DNA from: Lineus longissimus
Taxonomy: Eukaryota; Nemertea; Pilidiophora; Heteronemertea; Lineidae
DNA: 60,000 nucleotides
Direction: 5' to 3'
NCBI RefSeq assembly: GCF_910592395.1
Contig: NC_088308.1
Location: forward strand, 28,847,501 to 28,907,500
Shown here in pieces: positions 1 through 11,549 of the stretch. The position numbers and the translations under genes were made by a program. Position 1 is the first letter of the stretch; the number at the start of each line of letters is the position of its first letter. The notes under the pieces were generated by a model. That model was not told the origin of the DNA. It saw only the letters and a program-made list of their open reading frames with translations, and ran no database searches.

Positions 1-1063
1 GTACGTCAAGAATGTCGTCTCTGTCGTCATAATCGTCGTCGTCATTTTCAGTCAGTGATTCCATCAAGAATATTCGACCGGTGTAACATCTGTCAGTGTT
101 TCGGTGTTTCGCTTATTGTTCCCTTATTCACAGATTAGGCGACGGTTGTAACCAAACGGAAAACAACTTTTCGCGGCCCGGGAACACGGGCACACAGTAA
201 CACTCCCAGATGCTACGTACACCGGCTTACAAAAGGCTACACAAGTAATGCCCGATGTTTAGCTTTGGAAGTGTTTCCTTTATCGCTCTACCATTTACCT
301 TATCAGTCCTTGGGGTGCTCTTATTCCTTGGCTGTGATCCAGTCCAATATTCGTGTGGCTCGTATACGAGGGGGTGTACCAGCTGCTCATTGATGTTGCT
401 TCAGAGAGGATGAGTCTTCCATGTTATCGACAGATGGTGCAGTAGTTACCAGAGCTAGCAATTAGTGCTTCATTCTGGTTGCAATGGACAAATGAAAAGG
501 GTGAGAACCACCAGCTTCGAGACGTCCCAGGAAATCGATGATGTAAATTTACTTAACTTGACGCTAATGAATGATTACATTGAGGTCAATTTGAGGATAA
601 TGCTTTCGATTCTGGAGCAAGTGTCATCCTCAGTCTTCACTGTTTACTACATGAAATCGGCCACGTTTCACCCATCGCCTAGACTGACCTATTATCAGTC
701 GAATATCATTGGTCGCCACAGGACCTCTGCCTGAGGTGACCAAAGACATATGAAAGAATGGACTTCACTCTCTGTGATGCTGATGTCGGCATGTCTGACT
801 TGTCTACAGAATATAAACCAAATCGTAGCATAATGTTGTGGTGACAATATTGCTCCGTACCTTTATGATTACGCTCTCTTTTGTATGCTAGTAATCAGCC
901 ATCACCTACGGTTTCCTCTTAAAACAAGCCTATCCAATAACGCTTGTCATTGCCATTCATTGCCGGCTGTCGGAAGAACCCTGTAGACTGAGGAGACGAG
1001 CGGAAGCACACTTGTCTCCTAGAAGACGTGATCAGTCATTTATAATCATCCGCGGCTCTCCTC
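1..1063. other. Noncoding stretch, nothing recognised
   Basis: The first 45 bases are rich in GTC/ATC trinucleotides, a weak simple-sequence tract. An 89-codon open frame at 465-734 on the plus strand has no recognisable domain and is within chance length. I see no RNA gene, clear repeat or strong splice pair here. Confidence 0.5.
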
Positions 1064-1169
1064 GTGGCACTTGAGGTGGTAATAGCTGCCTCACTAATTG
1101 TCTTTACTGTCTTTATTTCATTATCAGTTTCTAACTGTGATCCCTCTTGGCTCTTGTTCATGTTTTCAG

Positions 1170-1546
1170 ACGAAATGGTACAATTTTTAGTTTTCTACAA
1201 TATTTCTCGTCACTACCTTCATTGTTTACTTCTGACTTGGCATCACTCTATAACAGTTCAGTATCCTCAATGGATTCTTCGCTATATGCATGTAGCTTTT
1301 TCTTCCTCAGTTGCTAACCAATTAACTGTAATTAACGGTAACTATCTCCGTTTCCTTGTTGCCGATGAACCGTATTGTTTGAGACTAGTTCTGAAAAAAG
1401 AACATACAGTTACTGATTTCGTAAAAGATGACCAAAGTCACAATAAGAATCATTTTGCCAGATTGCCCACTGTTGTGTACATACCGTCTAACTGTAGATT
1501 CCATCCATTGAAAGTACATAGGGTCTTATGTCTTCAAAAGGGATGA
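1170..1546 (+). CDS. Candidate 3' exon, unknown protein
   Basis: An open frame runs from about 1064 to a TGA at 1544-1546, 160 codons. Its first codon in that reading is GTG, so it does not look like a eukaryotic start. A pyrimidine-rich TTGTTCATGTTTTCAG ends at 1169 and would serve as a 3' splice site, opening the exon at 1170 with two bases of a split codon. The last third of the product reads like ordinary protein, with charged stretches such as VLKKEHTVTDFVKDDQ. The first part is hydrophobic and T-rich and could be chance. No domain or signal is recognised, and no clear poly(A) signal follows closely. Confidence 0.22.
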
Positions 1547-3768
1547 CGCACATCTGTGAGATTCCTAACATAAAGGGGAAGCAGATAATTCGAGATTTCA
1601 GTCGCAAAGGTTCTTTGAGACACCCCATATTTAGCCCTTTGAAAGGTACACCCACAGTATAGATTTCTTCAACCCGAACAAGTCAAATCCAGTCAATGAA
1701 CTGATACCTTGTTTTATTCAAAGGTTTGATCATCTTATAATCTAAGTGCCTTAGGCGGGAAGACAAAATCATAATTTGAATAACAGACTAGATATGTATA
1801 TATATATATCTCATTTCAGCCATCATACAGGGATGCTGCGTGTTTCTGGCCCTGGCTGCATCTTTGTAACAGGAGAGGGAGGCAGATATCGAGGAATAGT
1901 ATGATCGAAGTCACAGTACATATTAGTTTCTTTTGTAAGATCGATCCTAGTATTTAAGATTTTATTGAAAAATCTATGTACGGGTACGTCATCTTTCGTT
2001 CAAATCAGTAACGGAAATACGGATCTTAATAACGAGGCTTATACATGTTCTTTATCCATTACATTAATGAAACATTAACCAATGTGTTCTACAACCACAC
2101 CAGTCATAACTACATCGTTACTCTGTGCGATACATGTAGTATCCAATCCTACAGTTGTCTGTTGAACCTCATCCCTCCTTCAATCAAAATGATCAGGAAG
2201 GTCTTGGTGCCTCGGGGCTGTACGTCGGATAAGCTTTTGTGATCGCCCTCTGATAGATCAACCTTCTATCTACTTAAGGCGTTTGAGGCGACCTTCACTT
2301 TGGGGAGACATCGATAGAAGCCAATCTTATGCAGAAGAGGGCTCAAGTTAATGATGTCGTTTGTGGAGATAACCATTTTATCGTTTTGGAACCTGCTTGA
2401 AGTTTCTTATTGATGTTAGATATCAAGATATCATCCGTTTTTCCGGGCGTCTTGTCGGTGATGTCAAACAATATGGGTTATGATGAAACACAGAACTGAA
2501 CGAAACGACAAAAACTGTCGAACTGAAATGATATCTTAAAAATAAAACCCGTCTTGGGACATCTGTTGAGCTCCATAACATCTCATGCTCATGGCTCCCC
2601 ATGGTTGCAACCAGATGCTGCACGAGTCACAGGTGCTTGTACCTCGTCGTCGTTTACTGCTGATGGCAGCAGTGTATGACCGATGGGTTTTACCAGCTAC
2701 CCACAGCATATCACATGGCTGGCAGCACTTTTCCGTTTTTGTCGTCACCGCAAGAAAAACGGCACCGTCCCGCAGGACAAGGCATCTGAGTAGCTATTTG
2801 AAATTAGGCAGCGATAGATTCCTGTTAACTGCTATCTACTCCCGGTGGAGATGGCCATGAATCGCGGTACACAGCAGCAGGAAATTGATCTAATTTGCTT
2901 TACGGATCCATTTGCCGCATAAAACAGTGCGTTATTTACCAGTCTATTAAAAAGATTTTAGTTTACTCCAGCGGGCACGTTTGATTTTGAAAATCTTGTT
3001 GAGGCACGTATGGAGTTTGTGCTTTTAAACAATGATATCATTATATCTGATGCATTTGTAAAGTAGATTAGTCATTCGGGATGTCAGACACGGGCATTAC
3101 GTAAAGGTAAATGGGGCTTTTTGTAAATCAGGTTATATCATACCATAGTTTTATTCCTCTTTGAAAACGGGATGGGGTTTACGTGCCTCTGTGTGGAATT
3201 GTATTATTACATGCAGTTAAATTTTCTCAGATCTTTTGCAATCATAACCAGGCATTTTCGAAGGAAACTAAAAAAACCAATATCAAACTTGAATAAAAAA
3301 ACTACATGTATTTTCATGTGATTATTGAACGAGCCAATCATCTATAGGTTTATGGCTGGTATCATATTACTTGTGTTGTAGGACGCTTGACTGTTCTTCT
3401 GTTCCGTCTTCGTCACTGAATGGCATATCTTTATGGGTTGGCTGTGCATGTTTGATTCCAGAAACCGATCATCTTGAATCAAAAAGTCGTTGGTAAAATC
3501 TCATCCTATTAAACCATGCTTGGCTACGGAAGACCTGATTCGTTGGCCTATATCGTGTTGGAACAAAAACGTCAAGTCGGATGTAGCGCCCCAAACAAGT
3601 TGATATACATCTCATAGAAAGGTGAGCACGGCTCTCGATCGTGCAGGACATTTCCATCTCCGCCTTGACGCAATGATTAGTTCGCTTTAATCACCACTCT
3701 CAATCTCAGGTGAAAAAAATGAAGAAAAAAACTCGAAGCATCAGCAGTAAGATGTAATTGAAACTCTG
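1547..3768. other. Noncoding stretch with short TA microsatellite
   Basis: This is probably intron or intergenic DNA. A short (TA)n tract lies at about 1795-1810, followed by TCTCATTTCAG, an acceptor-like run ending near 1820, with no convincing exon after it. One TACATGTA palindrome is at 2131-2138 and another at 3303-3310. ORFs of 60-91 codons overlap on opposite strands near 2420-2860, which suggests chance. Confidence 0.5.
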
Positions 3769-3939
3769 ATGGGATTTAAGGGGATGCGTGTGTCAAACCA
3801 GCTTACTGATATGAATTATGAGGAGTGCGAACGGATGAAACCATATATGGTGTTTAGAGATCTAATGAACACGGGAAAAATGTCGCTGCCGGGCATGATA
3901 GCTTTCGGAGGCAACTTGCAGGTCACATCCGTGATGAAG
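3769..3939 (+). CDS. Candidate 5' or internal exon with strong donor
   Basis: An ATG at 3769 opens 57 codons that end exactly at a near-consensus 5' splice site, AAG|GTAAGA, with the intron starting at 3940. The frame closes within four codons past that donor, as expected if translation normally leaves the frame there. The product is methionine-rich (GKMSLPGMIAFGGNLQ) and resembles no family I know. The base at -3 of the ATG is C, a weak Kozak context, although +4 is G. No good acceptor is visible upstream, so a first coding exon would be the simplest reading. A chance donor is quite possible. Confidence 0.2.
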
Positions 3940-3951
3940 GTAAGAGGGTAG

Positions 3952-6900
3952 GAGTTAGACCTCGAAGGCGGGTGCTCCCTCTTCGAACCTGCATGAATTT
4001 TTTCAGTTCTTTTCACGAGGGCACGTCTGTTCGAACTTGTTGTTGGTAAAGTCAAGTGAGACCAGACGATGTGTGTCTATGTTTCAATATGCATTCGGTG
4101 GTTTGATGGTCGGACGTTCGGCCGCTTGGGGTTTTATGAATGCTTGTCAGCTTTACGGTTACACATCATGGACGCAAATGCGACCTTTTAGGGTCTGAAG
4201 CAAAGCAACTGTTTGTCTCAAAAACACAACTGATGAAAGGATACAATCCTAGGACACCCACACGATCCTAATAATTCAATAATGTAGCTAAACAAATGAT
4301 CTCCGCTCCCTCATTCTGCCGCCAAGTAGGTTAGCATCCCATCAAGCTACAAGGTGATTACTCCCGCCAGTCCCACTGGGGCTTGCGGACCTATTCTCAG
4401 TACCGTTACAATGGGTTTTTGTTAAGTGACGGAATTATTTAAGGCGGCCACAGTTGATAACGCCTACTGTAGCATGACGATGATGGTCCTTGACTAGCAC
4501 CAAACATTGAAAGGCACTTTCCGGGGAGGCAGATTATGTGCTGCGTGTACTGTGGCGGGGATTGTGTTGATACTACGTTCCCTAACATTATCATCATGTT
4601 GATCGAGGGACGGTGCGATAGGAATATCAGTCCGAGGACTGAGTGTCCCGGAGAAAGGATTCTTTTGATATCTGATGTATTGAGGGTTTGGGGTCTTCAC
4701 AGAAATATACCTTAATCCGCCAGACCATACAAACACAATCACGACGACTGCAGGCCTGCAGGCCGTGATACCGAGAAAAAAAATAGAAAAAAAGCGCCCC
4801 CATATCTGCCCTCGGGCTATGTTCTTTGGCTGATAGGGGCTCTCTGACCATGACACCGGGACTGATTAGGCTCAACTCATATGACAACTTCTAAATATTA
4901 ATAATTATGGCTTTGGCGAAGAAATGAAATACGCCTGTTGAAGCCTTATCAAGGCAGAGGATATACCTTATAACATATATGTTAGACTGGCTACATCATC
5001 CGTACCGGTTCAGGAAGGAAGGCCACCTCCTCAGATCAAAGAAATTAAAGGTGCATGCCCTGTGTCGAGACCTGAGAGACGATGGGAGATTTCCTTAGAA
5101 CATCCCTGCTTGCCGGTGGCGCGATGTAGGCTTAACGGAACATGCAGTGTTTCTGATTAATTCGATCCTTTTATAGCTGTTAATGTTACAGCCAGTTGCG
5201 AAGCGATAAGTCTTACATGACCGAGAAAGAACAGTCTTTGCTTTTCAAGGACACGGAACGCCTTTGCGAGGTTTGTATTTCTCCTAAATCTCATAGTTCA
5301 AAGCTTTTTGTGCTGTTTAACGTCCTATGTGTCAAAAGGGTCCTTAACTCGCATAAGAGCGTCAGTAACAATCATGCTTTTGGAATAATTTTAACGATGT
5401 ACAGTGGATTTGGGTTGATGATTTTCTGGATTTTGAGGAGAGAAAACAATTGAAAAATATTTAGTTAAAAATTCTGAAAAAGCCAATATTTTTTGGGGCT
5501 GATGATCCAACCGACCCAATTTACTGGCAGCTGAGTTCGTGGTGCATGGAATAATCCGAACTTGCATGATAATGAGTCGTGTGTTCTGACTCTGAGTCTA
5601 CATCAGCTCAGGGATGTCAATTCATCGCAACATTTCCATTACGGATAACATAACGATTCAGAACTAAAAAAAGAAAACAATACCAGATATTGGATTGTTA
5701 TGGTTACCAGTGACAAACCAGTCGTGGCGAAGTCACGCGACATGGGAACAATAATTACAAACTAAGCTAAGACGGAACTGTTTTAATTATCCGAGAATGC
5801 CGGGCCGATAATGACTTGGACAAAACGTGCCTATTTTCAATTTGACTGAGCCCATCGACTATACTTAAGACTGCTTGTGCAAAACACAATAATCATTATA
5901 TCATGAATACGTGATACTTCACGTTTATATCATCAGGTTTGAGACCGAGCATTGATTTCAACTCCGGCATTGCCGTTCGCTAGATTTGTGGCAATTAGAA
6001 ACATCCGGAACGTATTCAGTGCGGCTGTTGGCGGAAATAGACCATGCGGAATGGAATGGCGGGAAAACCATCGGGTTCTGTCTGCCAGATATCATTATTG
6101 ACGCCCCCCCCCCTCCCCCCGCTCCCCAAGGAGTACTGTGTAAACAATCAAACTGCTGTAGATCAAACTGCTGAACATTTAATTTGGGAGTTTCATGTTA
6201 CCAGCTAGGAGTGGTATTTCCGTGACTTTCATACATTTAAAGCCTTCCTTGACACCCTATGTATGCGCTTGGGAGTGTCCTTTGGCGAGTTTCAGACGTC
6301 TCCAATACGACATGGATCCGATCTCAAAGAAAGGTCACATACAAGCTCAGACTTCCACATCGTATGTCAAAAGAGGGGGCGTGTCCACAATCCTCTAACT
6401 GAGTGGGTGATACAAAACTTAAACTATCGATTTGTGTTACTCATAGATGAACGCTTCAGCGGAGGAATTACTTTATGTGACTACATATTCCAATAAAATT
6501 GTCATCAAGACGAATACGCACAAATGTGAATCTTCCTAGCATGGCAATTTATGAACTCAAAGGTATTGGTTCATCTTTCGTGTGAGATGTCGGCAAATGG
6601 AAGCCAAGATTGTGTTACTTATCAGCTCCTCCGATGGACAAGCGCACAATTGTTACAGCAGATGTGCATCCCTGGTGTAATGAGTAGAGTTTTTAGCTGC
6701 GATCAGACAGTGGTGTATCATTTACATTGTCATCTCAGCAGCCAGCATCTCTATAGCTACTGATCTAAAGGATGACTGGTAATAGTAGCGGAACTGATTC
6801 CTTTGACATCACGTAAGGATATCAATATCCGCTTCACTATCTCCATTTCCGAATCAATAGATTTTTTCGTTATTCAATTTGCCATGCCATCTTTCCTTCA

Positions 6901-8620
6901 ATTTGCAGCCTTCAGTCTTGCGGCTTTATGCTGTCATTTACACTGACATCTCTGTTGGGAGATGAACTGTTCGTTATGCAGAGGATTAGGACAGGGACCT
7001 TGGGTGGGAAGGTCACGGTCGGGGTCACCACTAGTGAAGCTGCACCATAATTATCAACCAGAAGATTGGATAAACTGGTAAATACTGAATGACTGTAATA
7101 TTTGCTGACGCACGTAGCCTTCTTCGTGTTATGTTTTACGGCGCTTTAGGACATGAATAAGACAGTACAAGACTCCCTGGATGCTTCTTACCCAGCATCA
7201 GTCCATATTGAGTCACTTCTATAGTCAAGAGTGTTTTCCTTCCATGTTTATATGCGGGAAACACGCGTCACTTGTTTTAAATCGATACGTGCCTTCAGTC
7301 ATCCAGCTTTGTCTAAGAACTGCTCCAATAAGATAAGGCAACCTTAAGGTCTTGTCATGAAACACCTCAACATCAAAGCCACCAGCCTGTCAAAAAGATT
7401 CCAGAGAAACATTTTTCGCATGTTCTGTCGGAAATTGTTTCTTGAGTAGAAAGCCAGCAGGTGTTTCACATGAGTAAGAGGACAAAGGTTTGCCTCAGTG
7501 TCTGTGGAAGGTTTTTAGCAACAAGAGAAAGATGGCAATCTGTTGAATGGAATGTTTTCACAAGATGTTTGTCAGGGTTTTTTACGGTTGTTGTTGATAA
7601 GTAATTGATATTGAGGATTAGATGAGAGAACACATCAATGTTGTACATAATGTTTATACGTCATTCAGAAAGTAAAGGGATGACACCCACCGCGTGTTTG
7701 CACCTTAAGCTAAGCTATCACACATGGTACAGGGCAATCTACCAACATCTGGATACACCCAGAATATGGTAAAATGTTCAGTGCACCATCTAAGGAAATT
7801 AATGTGTAAACGTCACCTTTATGAACATTTTATCGAGATTATATTGACTGTTGTCCCGTCATATTCACTGAAACAATCATGCTAATTGGTCCCGTTTATG
7901 TCGAATGGTAGACAATCTTATCCAGATCAATCAATGCTTCATTCCTGCACGCAGCGATGAGATATGCTTTCACACGGAAATCGTTCATTAGCAGTGATTA
8001 ATATTTAATAATCATGGTTTATGTTCAGTTTAGGTACTCAACTGATATCTGCCATCGTGCATCAAGTACATTTGCATTTTCGGCTTTGACGAATCTTAGC
8101 GACACTTTGGGTTTCACCCTATAGTTGACGACAATCAAACTCCATAGCGTTCGCCTTATCATTGATCAGGAAAGATGATGTTGAAGTTGAAGTTGAAGTA
8201 CAATTATATGTATGTAGAGCACTGGACGTTTTACGATCTGTGTATGAGAAAGAGCAGTCTCCTTTTTCTCACAGCTATCTCGTCAGGCTTTCCGCACTTA
8301 CGACTAAGGTTGCTTTTTAGTGTTCTTTTCACCACTCAGCATTCTCCACCTGTCTACTTCTGCTCACCAAGCACATCTACACATGTTTTATAAACCCAGA
8401 CCTTCTAGCAAGCTCAGGCAAGTGATGGCATGTCCTCCATATTAATTGCTCGATAGAAAAGTGGACTCATTCTTTGATTATCAAGAAGTCCATGGTAAAC
8501 TGATATGTGACTGAAATGCTGATACCAATTTATCGGTTTTAGTCCGGTGTCCTACCATGATATCCCGGTAGCAAGGAAGAGCCAGGAGGCTGGGAAATAT
8601 CAAAAGAGGCTGCTTCCCAG
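3952..8620. other. Noncoding stretch, minor simple repeats
   Basis: No gene is recognised over these 4.7 kb. A C-rich tract at 6104-6120 has 10 C, one T, then 6 C. A tandem CTGCAGGC-like palindrome is near 4748-4765. Three copies of GTTGAA lie at about 8177-8196. Two half-sites, AGGTCA and GGGTCA, are spaced by six bases near 7013-7030. An open frame of 71 codons at 6551-6763 on the plus strand begins with ATG but has no splice support. ORFs at 4494-4887 overlap each other in two frames of one strand and look random. Confidence 0.5.
6104..6120. repeat. Poly-C tract
   Basis: Ten C, one T and six C in a row. A simple low-complexity tract, prone to sequencing and assembly length error. Confidence 0.9.
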
Positions 8621-8866
8621 ATGAACGATGTTTCACCTTTTGTGACCAGTGTCCTAAACCCACCCGTCGTTGATATTCATGAAATCTGGTTTGCTGAGCA
8701 GGCTGATATAAAGGCAATACGTGTAAGCATCCGTTTTTATGATAAGGATTGGACATCTTTTGCTCTGCCCGATACGGATATAGAGATGACCACGAACTTA
8801 TCGCGTCTGCTCAGCCCTGCCCACAGACTAGCCTGCCTAGAACACTTCACACACCTCTACACATGA
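8621..8866 (+). CDS. Candidate terminal exon, unknown protein
   Basis: An open frame of 81 codons starts with ATG at 8621, directly after GGCTGCTTCCCAG, a plausible 3' splice site ending at 8620, and stops with TGA at 8864-8866. The codons show purine-first, pyrimidine-last bias. The product has a natural mix of residues, including FYDKDWTSFALPDTDIEM in the middle and a leucine-rich end. AATATAAA lies just after the stop near 8877 and could act as a weak poly(A) signal. I recognise no domain. The antisense ORF at 8481-8756 is treated as its shadow. A chance ORF cannot be excluded. Confidence 0.3.
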   Translation: MNDVSPFVTSVLNPPVVDIHEIWFAEQADIKAIRVSIRFYDKDWTSFALPDTDIEMTTNLSRLLSPAHRLACLEHFTHLYT

Positions 8867-8984
8867 ACACTGTTAGAATATAAAATCGTCTTTAAAACCT
8901 CTTTTCTTTCATCAGCGTAGATATCGAAATAAGTATGAAACCATATTCGATCGTACGGTAGGTATTCCTAAAGATGACGGGATA

Positions 8985-9021
8985 TGGTAGCAGAGTGTAG
9001 TTTGTATGGTTATGGTCCCAG
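8985..9021 (-). pseudogene. Decayed initiator tRNA-Met relict
   Basis: The plus strand reads TGGTAGCAGAG at 8985-8995, which is the complement of the CCA tail plus the 3' acceptor strand of metazoan initiator tRNA-Met. GGTTATGGTCCCAG at 9008-9021 matches the complement of its anticodon arm at 13 of 14 bases. The T arm between them is largely deleted and the 5' half is missing or unrecognisable. It matches the better-preserved copy at 22276-22350. The encoded CCA argues for a copy made by reverse transcription. Confidence 0.5.
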
Positions 9022-9187
9022 AATATTCATAGGCGTTGTGAAGAGCCGGGAATTTTAGTTCCTGAGCCTCATCGGTTGACCATTGGGTAGTAAATATTTC
9101 TCCCGCGAACAGATTGAACTACAATATTACCATTGCTGACCTATAAGCGGTTGGCTACCACCTCCTCGAAATCTAACCCGAGCCTTT

Positions 9188-9311
9188 AATGGGTGATATG
9201 AATAAAGAGTAGCAAATGCTTTTACTTCAATTTTGTACAGAAAGGCCTAGTGTAAATGTACATGGAGTTTTAGATAAAAGCATTTGCTAGTCTTTATTCA
9301 TATCACCCATT
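9188..9311. repeat. Inverted repeat, 37-bp arms with 50-nt spacer
   Basis: The left arm at 9188-9224 and the right arm at 9275-9311 are complementary at 36 of 37 positions, with the single mismatch near the middle. The 50-base spacer shows no pairing of its own. No clear target-site duplication flanks it. A small non-autonomous DNA element (MITE) or a hairpin RNA source are the likely readings. The high arm identity suggests a recent origin or selection on pairing. Confidence 0.85.
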
Positions 9312-9389
9312 GTGTCTATTGCATCAATATAACTATTTGCTCCAAAGAACACCAGTGTCCTGTCAAGACTCCTACACATATCATTAACA

Positions 9390-10118
9390 CTAATGTACAC
9401 GCTGCACATAGGCTGGACCCGGCTTGTTTTCATCCGTTCTATACAGCCAATTCACCACTTCAAAGCCAGTCGTATCCAATTTCAAAGAAAGGAATCCGGA
9501 TTCTGCCCGAGCTACTGATTGCGCCACAATTACAGTTGACCAGTGAAGCCTTTGAGGCTGGCTCAGACACATTGACCACCGGAAAGTTACCACCAGTGCG
9601 AAGCGTGGAGAGGTAGAGGATCGGAACTGTCTGGATAGAGATGATGGATAGATGGCTTTGAAGACCTCAATAAAGTGAGGCTTTGAAGCTGGGCTGGGAA
9701 CTAGGCGTATAAGCTGGTCTGATGTGTTGGGAGGGCGCAATGGAATACTAATATCCAGCAAAATGTCTGCTTCACTTGATCCAAAGTGTTCTTCAGATAG
9801 ATCAGGCCAAAGGTACTTGGCTGACCTCTTGTCACTAAACTGAAATAGTGTGATCACAAATAGCCATGTTACACAGCCTTGGGCAGCCGGCGTCGTGGTT
9901 GACCTGCTGTACTTGTCACCGTGAAAGAGCAGTTGATAGGCCTTTCCGGAGAACAAGCTAGTGTTGTGCAATACCACTACCTTTTGGGAAATGTGATCAG
10001 GTCTCATTCCTGAGTTCAAGTGAGCACCTTTGGCCAGATCGATAAGAAAAACACTATTGGGACCAATCACCAGTGCAGGCGACTCATTTGGCCAATACCA
10101 CCTGATCGATCGTGTTTG
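9390..10118 (-). CDS. Longest open frame; candidate exon, unknown protein
   Basis: The minus-strand frame is open for about 243 codons, from just after a TAA down to a TAG at 9390-9392, the longest in the window. It has no ATG near its upper end; GTG at 10070 is not a credible eukaryotic start. An internal exon opening after GATCGATCAG (exon from 10101) is therefore more likely, though the pyrimidine tract there is poor. The first 150 residues read like real protein, with segments such as PNESPALVIGPNSVFLIDLA and KYLWPDLSEEHFG. The last 70 look less natural and include a tRNA A-box-like TGGCGCAATCAGTAGC (minus, about 9517-9532), so the true exon may end earlier. No family is recognised. Confidence 0.4.
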   Translation of the reverse strand, partial: QTRSIRWYWPNESPALVIGPNSVFLIDLAKGAHLNSGMRPDHISQKVVVLHNTSLFSGKAYQLLFHGDKYSRSTTTPAAQGCVTWLFVITLFQFSDKRSAKYLWPDLSEEHFGSSEADILLDISIPLRPPNTSDQLIRLVPSPASKPHFIEVFKAIYPSSLSRQFRSSTSPRFALVVTFRWSMCLSQPQRLHWSTVIVAQSVARAESGFLSLKLDTTGFEVVNWLYRTDENKPGPAYVQRVH

Positions 10119-11120
10119 TTATCAATAGTTTAGTGAATGACTTATTTACAACTTGTCAACTGCAGTGGGAAATGTTGTAATGGAAATTTGCCACGCTCTG
10201 TGTCAGCTTACAAGATGACAGTTTCAAGGATCGCTCCAGTAGCGTAACCATTATGAAAGCCTATTCCAGATGAGAATTTGGACCGTTCAGACTCTTTCAC
10301 TTATTGGGTTGCCTTTAAACCTCATTAGAATGCGACTATAAATCAACGATATTAAAGCTTCCAAATAACAAATAAAACCATGTAAACTGGTATATTACAG
10401 TTATAACTGTAACTACCCTGACATCAGGATTGGTCCAACTTGTTTTGGACATGATAACCTGATCTCGTTGGAACGCCTTGTCAAAAATGCAATTAAGGAA
10501 AAGTGTTAGGCTCGAGATGAAATGCGATAGGCAATGTGGGCAATAATTCTGACCGGTCAAGCAGGAGGTTATTGAATCCAATGTCATAAAGGCGCGATAT
10601 CAAGAGGACAACTAATATTTGGTGGGGAAGAGAGTCCTTTACAAATACCGCGATACATATCACTTTCAACAGACACATTCTTTGACCTGGTTCGATGCGG
10701 TACCGTCCAATCCGCTTAGCAGTTCCATATTACAAACTAATGAAATTAACTTTTTTAAAGAAAAAGTAACATCAGGAAATCTCTCCCACGCCAACATCTA
10801 TAGATCTGTTTTCCGCATCCTAACATGATCTACATGATTGTAAGTCTGAGGAAATGAACTAGATATTCCAATTCATACGATATTAAATCGATGGCAAAGA
10901 ATACGTTACATGAATGTTCCTTGAACTTGAGACAGATGATTTCTTGATTGATAAATATGAGAAAGGACAACCAAGCCAGACCCTGTCGCATGAGAAATGA
11001 GACTGAATCGGGGTATCTATCCCTTGGACAGGCGGCTGAAAAAGGTACCTCGTTCATCATCGTCTTATTCTGCTTGAAGCAATACATGATCATGACATTA
11101 TCTTCAGTATGATCTTCATC
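10119..11120. other. Noncoding stretch, nothing recognised
   Basis: Short ORFs of 61-109 codons lie on both strands at 10336-11159 and overlap one another, as expected by chance. I see no repeat, RNA gene or strong splice pair. Confidence 0.5.
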
Positions 11121-11291
11121 AGCCATGATAAGAATAGTACGACTGGTATATCTAGCCATGATCTATGAAAACAGGCTTCCCCGTAATCCCACCCTGTGGG
11201 GGAATTCAATAATAAGAAGAGTACTACCAATATATCTGTCTCTAGCCATGATCTGTCAGAACACGCAGCCTGTAATGGGAAATTCAATGAT
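11121..11291. repeat. Imperfect tandem duplication, about 85 bp unit
   Basis: Copy A runs at about 11127-11210 and copy B at about 11211-11291. Both contain AAGARGAGTAC-like starts, a TCTAGCCATGATCT core (near 11151 and 11241) and end in a GGRAATTCAAT motif. A third AGCCATGAT at 11121 suggests an older partial copy. The minus-strand ORF across this region repeats a DRSWLE/HRSWLD peptide, which is a consequence of the duplication and not evidence of a protein repeat. Confidence 0.65.
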
Positions 11292-11529
11292 ACCATATTG
11301 TAAAGGTTTGGCGTGACATGTCACAAGAAGGAGTGTTGTCTACTGTCGCCCCTGCTACTCCCACTTGTAGTACGACTCGGATGCCTGTAAGATAATGTAA
11401 GGTAAAGATTGTCGCCATCCAGTCATCATTGTAGATTGATTGCTATCGTTGCAGCTTCAAAGAGTGGATGATGGCTATAGCGTACGGTGGTTGATCAAAA
11501 CACCTACATAATCATTATACTGGCTAATA

Positions 11530-11549
11530 TACATGTACATGTACATGTA
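11530..11549. repeat. Tandem ACATGT palindrome
   Basis: Three overlapping TACATGTA palindromes at 6-base steps (starts 11530, 11536 and 11542). It is the densest case of an 8-mer that is over-represented through the window. Confidence 0.9.

Noticed and set aside
4494-4887. Two minus-strand ORFs of 120 and 86 codons
   Set aside because: They overlap in different frames and cross A/T-run and palindromic sequence; no splice or start support.
7013-7030. AGGTCA and GGGTCA six bases apart, possible nuclear-receptor element
   Set aside because: A single degenerate pair within a GGTC-rich tract; expected by chance in this much DNA.
8985-8997. TGGTAGCAGAG read as an LTR-retrotransposon primer-binding site for tRNA-iMet
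   Set aside because: The similarity continues into the anticodon arm of the tRNA, beyond what a primer site needs, and no LTR ending in CA or gag-pol frame is next to it.
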